Both the position numbers and the translations under genes were made by a program. Below are positions 59,706-64,000 of a DNA stretch of 64,000 nt, piece by piece. The notes beneath the pieces are model-generated. The model was given only the letters and a program-made list of their open reading frames with translations, did not search any database and was not told where the DNA came from. Each line of letters begins with the position of its first letter. The first letter of the stretch is position 1. Origin of the DNA: an uncultured Pelagibacteraceae bacterium. GTDB taxonomy: Bacteria; Pseudomonadota; Alphaproteobacteria; Pelagibacterales; Pelagibacteraceae. The DNA is taken from contig CACMOZ010000005.1 in the NCBI GenBank assembly GCA_902615435.1, positions 1 through 64,000 on the forward strand. The letters run 5' to 3'.

Positions 59706-59727
59706 AGGGCCGGTTAAAACTGGCCCT
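59706..59727. terminator. Hairpin terminator between permease and phosphoribosyltransferase
   Basis: AGGGCCGGTT / AACTGGCCCT, 10-bp stem with one wobble and a 2-nt nominal loop. T/A-rich flanks on both sides suit termination of both convergent transcripts. Confidence 0.75.
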
Positions 59728-60255
59728 TTAACTTCTTCGATGTTTTCTGATTAAATCTTCTACTCTAACTTCTTCATAATGCTCAAATGGTTGGACTATC
59801 CAAGGATTACTATCTAATTTTTGAGCACAATAATCAGGTTCAAATGTAGAGTCTTTCTTTTTCCAAAGTACAGCTGTCTTTATTGACTGAATATTTCCCT
59901 GTAATGGAGGATATTTTTTAAGCCAATCAATACTTTTATTTAACGTAACTCCTGTGTCAGATAAATCATCACACAATAGAATATTTCCTTTCATTTCTTG
60001 GACTGTCGAACTCATTTCTCGAGAGAAAACTAACTCACCTTGTTGATCTTCGGTTCCTTTTCCCGAATAAGACTCTACAGCTAAATAAGCACATTTAAGT
60101 TTAAATACTCTGCTTAGCACGTCTATTATAGGAGCTCCCCCTCTCATAATACCGATTAACATGTCAGGTTTAAATCCACTTTGATGAATTTGTATTGCAA
60201 GTTTTTCTACGATTAGATTATACTCTTTCCAATCAATGATAAGTTTATCTGCCAT
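59728..60255 (-). CDS. gpt: Purine phosphoribosyltransferase (Gpt-like)
   Basis: 175 residues. PRPP-binding motif ILLCDDLSDTGVTLN (about 93-107), and DMLIGIMRGGAPIIDVLSRV in the N-terminal half as in xanthine/guanine phosphoribosyltransferases. Turns imported bases into nucleotides, matching the permease next door. The base preference (guanine, xanthine or hypoxanthine) cannot be settled. Confidence 0.82.
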   Translation of the reverse strand: MADKLIIDWKEYNLIVEKLAIQIHQSGFKPDMLIGIMRGGAPIIDVLSRVFKLKCAYLAVESYSGKGTEDQQGELVFSREMSSTVQEMKGNILLCDDLSDTGVTLNKSIDWLKKYPPLQGNIQSIKTAVLWKKKDSTFEPDYCAQKLDSNPWIVQPFEHYEEVRVEDLIRKHRRS

Positions 60256-60288
60256 GAAAAAAGTTAGTTTATTTTTAAGGAGTTGTAA

Positions 60289-60576
60289 ATGAAAGGTTAC
60301 GTAGTTTGTGTTTATAAAAATATAACTAATGAGGAAAAGCTTAAAGAATATGCTGTAAAAGCTAAAATCGCAGTTGAGAAATATAAAGGCAAATTTCTAA
60401 TCCGAGGTGGAAAAGCTACTGCTAACGAAGGTGAAAGTTCACCAAGAACTGTCGTTATCGAGTTTCCTTCTTATGATGAAGCAAATTTATTTTATAAATC
60501 GAAAGAATATCAAGAAGCACACGAAATATTAAAAGGTCACGCTATTAGACACCATCAAACTATTGAGGGTGCTTAG
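60289..60576 (+). CDS. DUF1330 family protein
   Basis: 95 residues, ferredoxin-like alpha/beta fold. KGYVVCVYKNITNEEKLKEYAVKA, KFLIRGGKATANEGE and VVIEFPSYDEANLFYKSKEYQEA are clear DUF1330 features. Biochemical role unknown; the fold is that of small dimeric binding proteins. Overlaps the glycosylase gene by 4 bp tail to tail. Confidence 0.88.
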   Translation: MKGYVVCVYKNITNEEKLKEYAVKAKIAVEKYKGKFLIRGGKATANEGESSPRTVVIEFPSYDEANLFYKSKEYQEAHEILKGHAIRHHQTIEGA

Positions 60577-61199
60577 TATTGTATTGGCTCATTATCTATT
60601 GATCGCCATAAATACCAGGTCGCTACTGAACAATAGGGTGTAAATTTTTTATAAAGCTTATCAAGGAATATCTTTGGGGGAAAGTATTTCTTATTATAGT
60701 TGTTTGAGATAGCTCTAAGGAGCCCTATATCCTGCAGAGGCCATATATTTGAGCGGTTAAAAGTAAAAAGCAATATCATTTCTGCTGACCATCTGCCTAT
60801 TTGTCTTAGATCAGATAAATATTCTATGGCTTCTTCATCAGTCATTTTTTTTATCAAACCGGGCTTAAAAGTTTTATTTAATGTTCTTTTGGCTAAATCT
60901 TTTATACCTTTAACCTTTTGTTTGCTTAGACCACAACTCTTTAAACTACTAAATGATAATTTGTTTACAGTTCTTGCGTTTATTTTGTTTTTACATTTCT
61001 TTTTGAATCTTAAAAAAACTGAATTCGCAGCAGCAACACTGATTTGTTGGCCAATTATGCTTTTACATAATGAAAAAAAGACATCATTGCGCGTTACGAG
61101 ACTTCCATCTTTATAATTGTTTATTAGCTTTTTCATCACTTTATCTTTCTTCGATAAAATTGTCTTAGCTTTTGCCCAATATTTAGGAGGCTTGCTCAT
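60573..61199 (-). CDS. alkA: DNA-3-methyladenine glycosylase II-like (HhH-GPD)
   Basis: 208 residues, the catalytic part only (no N-terminal AlkA extension). SIIGQQISVAAANSVFLRF, the helix-hairpin-helix LRQIGRWSAEMILLF, and catalytic Asp in WPLQDIGL. Excises alkylated bases. Starts within the transporter gene's stop (4-bp overlap). Confidence 0.88.
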   Translation of the reverse strand: MSKPPKYWAKAKTILSKKDKVMKKLINNYKDGSLVTRNDVFFSLCKSIIGQQISVAAANSVFLRFKKKCKNKINARTVNKLSFSSLKSCGLSKQKVKGIKDLAKRTLNKTFKPGLIKKMTDEEAIEYLSDLRQIGRWSAEMILLFTFNRSNIWPLQDIGLLRAISNNYNKKYFPPKIFLDKLYKKFTPYCSVATWYLWRSIDNEPIQY

Positions 61200-62077
61200 G
61201 TTCTGGGAGCAATGATTTGTTTTTTTAATTTATTCTCTCTCATAAAAATTATTAAAGAACTAGCGATAACTAAAGAAGCTCCGAGCAATGTTAAAATTTT
61301 TGGAACTTCGCTCCAGATAAAATATCCAAAAATAATTGCAAAAACTAAACTCAAATATTTAATCGGGGTTACAAGCGAAGCTTCTGCTAATCTATAACTT
61401 TGAGTTAATAATAAATTGGCTACACTTCCACATAAACCAAGAACAAAAAATAAAACAAAATCTATGAAAGTTGGCATTATCCAATCACTAAAGAAAATTG
61501 TTCCTAAACCCAAAAGAGTGCAAAGTAATGTAAAATAAAATGCGATTGTATAATTGGCTTCTGTTTTAGATAAAGATCTAACGCTAATAGCTACACAGGC
61601 AAAAAATATACAAAATACAATTGGCGTAATGTAAAAATAATTTACATCTATAAATGCTGGTTGAACAATTAATAGCATTCCAACAAAACCGAGGAATACA
61701 GCCGACCATCTTTTTATTCCAACCTTTTCAGATAAAAAAAAGATTGATGCAATTGTAACGAATATTGGCCCACCAAATGTTAATGAAACCACATCGGCTA
61801 AAGGTAATTCTCTTAGTCCCAAAAATAACGCAATTATTGCAAGGGCTCCACTTATAGCTCTGAAAGCATGAAGGCCGGGGCGTGAGGTTTTGTAAAAAGA
61901 AAATATTTTATCTTTTGGTATGATAAAAAATATTGGAATAAATCCTATAAAAAATCTTAAAAAAAGAACTTGGCCTACTGGATAATAGTCTAACCATTTT
62001 ACACAGATGTCCATAATGGAGAAGCAGATTACGCTTCCTACCATGTACAATACGCCTATTTGATTTTGTGTTAACAA
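61196..62077 (-). CDS. EamA/DMT-family transporter
   Basis: 293 residues with ten hydrophobic segments, i.e. two EamA repeats. The opening GVLYMVGSVICFSIMDICVKWL and the second-repeat PIKYLSLVFAIIFGYFIWSE are typical. Substrate unknown; metabolite export is usual for the family. It shares a transcript with the alkA-like gene. Confidence 0.82.
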   Translation of the reverse strand: MLTQNQIGVLYMVGSVICFSIMDICVKWLDYYPVGQVLFLRFFIGFIPIFFIIPKDKIFSFYKTSRPGLHAFRAISGALAIIALFLGLRELPLADVVSLTFGGPIFVTIASIFFLSEKVGIKRWSAVFLGFVGMLLIVQPAFIDVNYFYITPIVFCIFFACVAISVRSLSKTEANYTIAFYFTLLCTLLGLGTIFFSDWIMPTFIDFVLFFVLGLCGSVANLLLTQSYRLAEASLVTPIKYLSLVFAIIFGYFIWSEVPKILTLLGASLVIASSLIIFMRENKLKKQIIAPRT

Positions 62078-62116
62078 TTTACTATCCTTTCTTCTTCAAA
62101 ATATATTAGATAACTT

Positions 62117-62566
62117 ATGCAGAAATGTACACTTGCACTTGGATGTTTTTGGAAACCTGAGGAAAACTTTAAAAGCAAACCAGGTATATTAAAGACCGAA
62201 GTAGGTTACGCAGGAGGAAGTAGCGCGAAAACAACCTACGAAGAAGTATGCACAGGAAACACTGGACATGCAGAAGTTGTAAGGCTTACATTTGATGAAA
62301 ATAAAATTTCTTTTAAAAAAATATTAGATTTATTTTTCAAAATGCATGATCCAACACAAAAAGATATGCAATTTCCAGATGTTGGAACTCAATATAGAAG
62401 TGAGATTTTTTATGAAGATGAAAGGCAGAAGCAAGACGCTTTGGAAGTTTTAAAAGAATTTAACGAAAAATTAGATGGTAAAATTCAGACAAATATCTCA
62501 AAAATTAAAAACTACAATAAAGCTGAAGAATACCACCAAAAATATATTGAAAAAAACAGACAATGA
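62117..62566 (+). CDS. msrA: Peptide-methionine (S)-S-oxide reductase MsrA
   Basis: 149 residues, slightly short. Catalytic Cys in LALGCFWKPEENF (GCFW), GYAGG, GHAEVV and PDVGTQYRSEIF. Repairs oxidised methionine. Overlaps the sulfurtransferase gene by 4 bp. Confidence 0.92.
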   Translation: MQKCTLALGCFWKPEENFKSKPGILKTEVGYAGGSSAKTTYEEVCTGNTGHAEVVRLTFDENKISFKKILDLFFKMHDPTQKDMQFPDVGTQYRSEIFYEDERQKQDALEVLKEFNEKLDGKIQTNISKIKNYNKAEEYHQKYIEKNRQ

Positions 62567-63375
62567 ATCAATTAGTAACTACAGACTGGTTAGATAAGAA
62601 TATTGAAAAAGTAAAAATTTTAGATGCAAGCTGGCATCTTCCAAATGCTAATAGAAATTCATTTGAAGAGTACAAAACAGAGCATATCATTAACTCTATA
62701 TTCTTTGATATAGATAAAAATTCAAATCAAAAAACTAATCTTCCGCATATGCTTCCGTCTAAAGAGGATTGGGAAATGATTGTATCTAGTTTAGGAATAT
62801 CTAATTCAGATCACATAATCGTCTATGACAACTCAGATGTTTTTAGTTCTTGTAGGGTTTGGTACTCTTTTTTGTATTTTGGCCATGACCCAAAACTTAT
62901 CTCAGTATTAGATGGAGGTTTTAAAAAATGGACAAATGAAAAACGTCCTACTACTAAAGAAATAGTTAGCTTTGACAGATCTAAATACATTGCAGTTGAA
63001 AATACATCTCTTGTAATAAATAAAGATCAAGTAAACAAAAATATTACTAATAATAAATTTCAATTACTAGACGCCAGAGGAGAGCAAAGATTTTTAGGCT
63101 TACAGCCTGAACCTCGAAAAGAACTTAAAAGCGGAAATATTAAAGGATCAATTAACCTACCTTTTCAAAAACTTTTAAGAGAAGATAGAACTTTAAAAAA
63201 AAAAGAGGACTTAATTGAGATTTTCAAATCAAAAAAAGTATCAATTGAAAAAGAAATGGCTTTTACATGTGGTTCTGGAGTTACAGCATGCATTTTAGGT
63301 CTAGCTAATTCTATTATAAGTGGTAAAAAACCTATTATCTACGACGGATCATGGGCAGAGTACGGATTAGATTAA
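62563..63375 (+). CDS. sseA: 3-mercaptopyruvate/thiosulfate sulfurtransferase
   Basis: 270 residues, two rhodanese domains (about 5-130 and 150-270). VTTDWLDKNIEKVKILDASWHLP opens the inactive domain; the catalytic Cys is in FTCGSGVTACILGLA, the CGSGVTA loop of mercaptopyruvate sulfurtransferases. LLDARGEQRFLG is the usual second-domain start. Works in sulfur transfer and cyanide or sulfide handling. Confidence 0.88.
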   Translation: MNQLVTTDWLDKNIEKVKILDASWHLPNANRNSFEEYKTEHIINSIFFDIDKNSNQKTNLPHMLPSKEDWEMIVSSLGISNSDHIIVYDNSDVFSSCRVWYSFLYFGHDPKLISVLDGGFKKWTNEKRPTTKEIVSFDRSKYIAVENTSLVINKDQVNKNITNNKFQLLDARGEQRFLGLQPEPRKELKSGNIKGSINLPFQKLLREDRTLKKKEDLIEIFKSKKVSIEKEMAFTCGSGVTACILGLANSIISGKKPIIYDGSWAEYGLD

Positions 63376-63382
63376 AAAAAAT

Positions 63383-64000
63383 ATGAAAACTTCATCAAAA
63401 ATTAAAACTTTTCTAATAATTTTTTTTATAGCTATTTTTGCAATCATAGCAGCGAGGCACTTTATAGGTCTTCATTTTAAAAAAAAATTTAGCGTGAGAC
63501 CAGCTCCAGGTGTAATCGTTTCTACAGTTGAAAAATCGCTTTTTTATAAAAGTATCGAAACTTTTGGTACGGCAATTGCTAAGAATTCAAAAGCCTATAG
63601 AGTTCAAGCAAGCAACATTAACGGAAAACTTAATCTAGAAAATAGATTTGTAAAAAAAGGAGAAAAAATACTTACATTAAAAGATGGAGGAAGCTTAATA
63701 GCAGATTTTGCTGGCAAGGTAGGAAAGAGGGAAATAGCTCAAGGTGTCTTAGGTTCAGAAAGTTTAATTATTACACTTGATGATCTTAAGAAAATTGTAA
63801 TTGATATTAAAGTTCCTGAAAATTATGTAGGTGTTCTTAAAACAGGGCTAAAAGCTGAGGTTACTAGTTCTGCTTACAAAAAAATTTTTAAGGGTAAAAT
63901 AGAAACAATTAGTTCTCGTATTGACCCTTCTACTAGATCGATTCTTTCAAGAATAATAGTCGATAATTCGAATTTTGAAATTATTCCAGGCCAGCTAATG
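63383..64000 (+). CDS. RND/HlyD-type periplasmic adaptor (C-terminus cut by window edge)
   Basis: I translated 206 open codons from the ATG at 63383 to the edge. Membrane anchor at about 8-28, then KFSVRPAPGVIVSTVEKSLF, a lipoyl-like half (NINGKLNLENRFVKKGEKIL, VGKREIAQGVLGSESLIITLDDL) and the beta-barrel with VIDIKVPENYVGVLKTGLKAEV. The long coiled-coil hairpin of classical adaptors is absent. The gene probably continues with the rest of the beta-barrel and is followed by an RND pump outside the window. Confidence 0.78.
   Translation, partial: MKTSSKIKTFLIIFFIAIFAIIAARHFIGLHFKKKFSVRPAPGVIVSTVEKSLFYKSIETFGTAIAKNSKAYRVQASNINGKLNLENRFVKKGEKILTLKDGGSLIADFAGKVGKREIAQGVLGSESLIITLDDLKKIVIDIKVPENYVGVLKTGLKAEVTSSAYKKIFKGKIETISSRIDPSTRSILSRIIVDNSNFEIIPGQLM

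Noticed and set aside
1..64000. CRISPR array
   Set aside because: No regularly spaced repeats and no cas genes noticed.

Overview
This window looks like a chromosomal piece of a SAR11-type alphaproteobacterium (Candidatus Pelagibacter or a close relative). The reasons are a very AT-rich sequence, almost no intergenic space, many stop/start overlaps of the TAATG type, and gene order typical of alphaproteobacteria (cmk-rpsA-ihfB-pyrF-trpF-trpB-trpA-accD-folC). No rRNA, tRNA, insertion sequence, prophage or CRISPR array was seen. This placement is inference from gene content; no database search was possible.

Layout. (1) 1-14.9 kb is a phosphate block: polyphosphate kinase (cut by the left edge), a SixA-type phosphatase, phoB-phoU-pstB-pstA-pstC-pstS, a small exported protein and phoR. 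It is followed by a lipid-remodelling set: an OlsB/OlsA-like acyltransferase pair, a glycosyltransferase, a PlcP-type metallophosphoesterase and a diacylglycerol-kinase-like protein. Three 18-bp sites with the same Pho-box architecture (two TGTAAC-like half-sites, 4-bp spacer) lie before pstS, before the olsB-like gene and in the 25-bp gap between plcP and the lipid kinase. This suggests one PhoB regulon for phosphate uptake and replacement of phospholipid by P-free lipid. (2) 15-31.8 kb is core metabolism: a small Lys-rich protein, an SMR-like protein lacking the usual glutamate, RNase D, LPS genes (kdsD, lptC, lptB), aroA, cmk, rpsA, ihfB, pyrF, trpFBA, accD, folC, then trxA, sbcB and rmuC on the other strand. 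The trpFBA products carry unusual changes at positions that are normally catalytic or allosteric.

(3) 31.8-40.5 kb is the accessory island and the most novel part. It starts with a DUF3696-like ATPase coupled to a possible PLD-like partner. Next is a protein resembling sigma-factor regions 3 and 4 without region 2, flanked by two copies of a TAGCGGTTA promoter-like motif. Then comes a strongly self-complementary GC-richer stretch, and an operon of overlapping genes coding for a NurA-like nuclease, a HerA-like DNA translocase and five small proteins (two or three in the membrane, one a miniature zinc finger). I read this as a candidate antiviral or DNA-processing system.

(4) 40.5-64 kb returns to dispersed housekeeping and accessory genes: rlmN, an ADP-ribosylglycohydrolase-like gene, SRAP protein, purE/purK, a YbgC thioesterase, cyclopropane synthase, a DapA-like aldolase, a GT9 glycosyltransferase, oligopeptidase B, Hsp20 with a sigma-32-like promoter and possible RNA thermometer, purine permease plus purine phosphoribosyltransferase, AlkA-like glycosylase, an EamA transporter, MsrA, a sulfurtransferase and an RND adaptor cut by the right edge. 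Several small genes (23-54 codons) are supported by start/stop overlaps or a ribosome-binding site.
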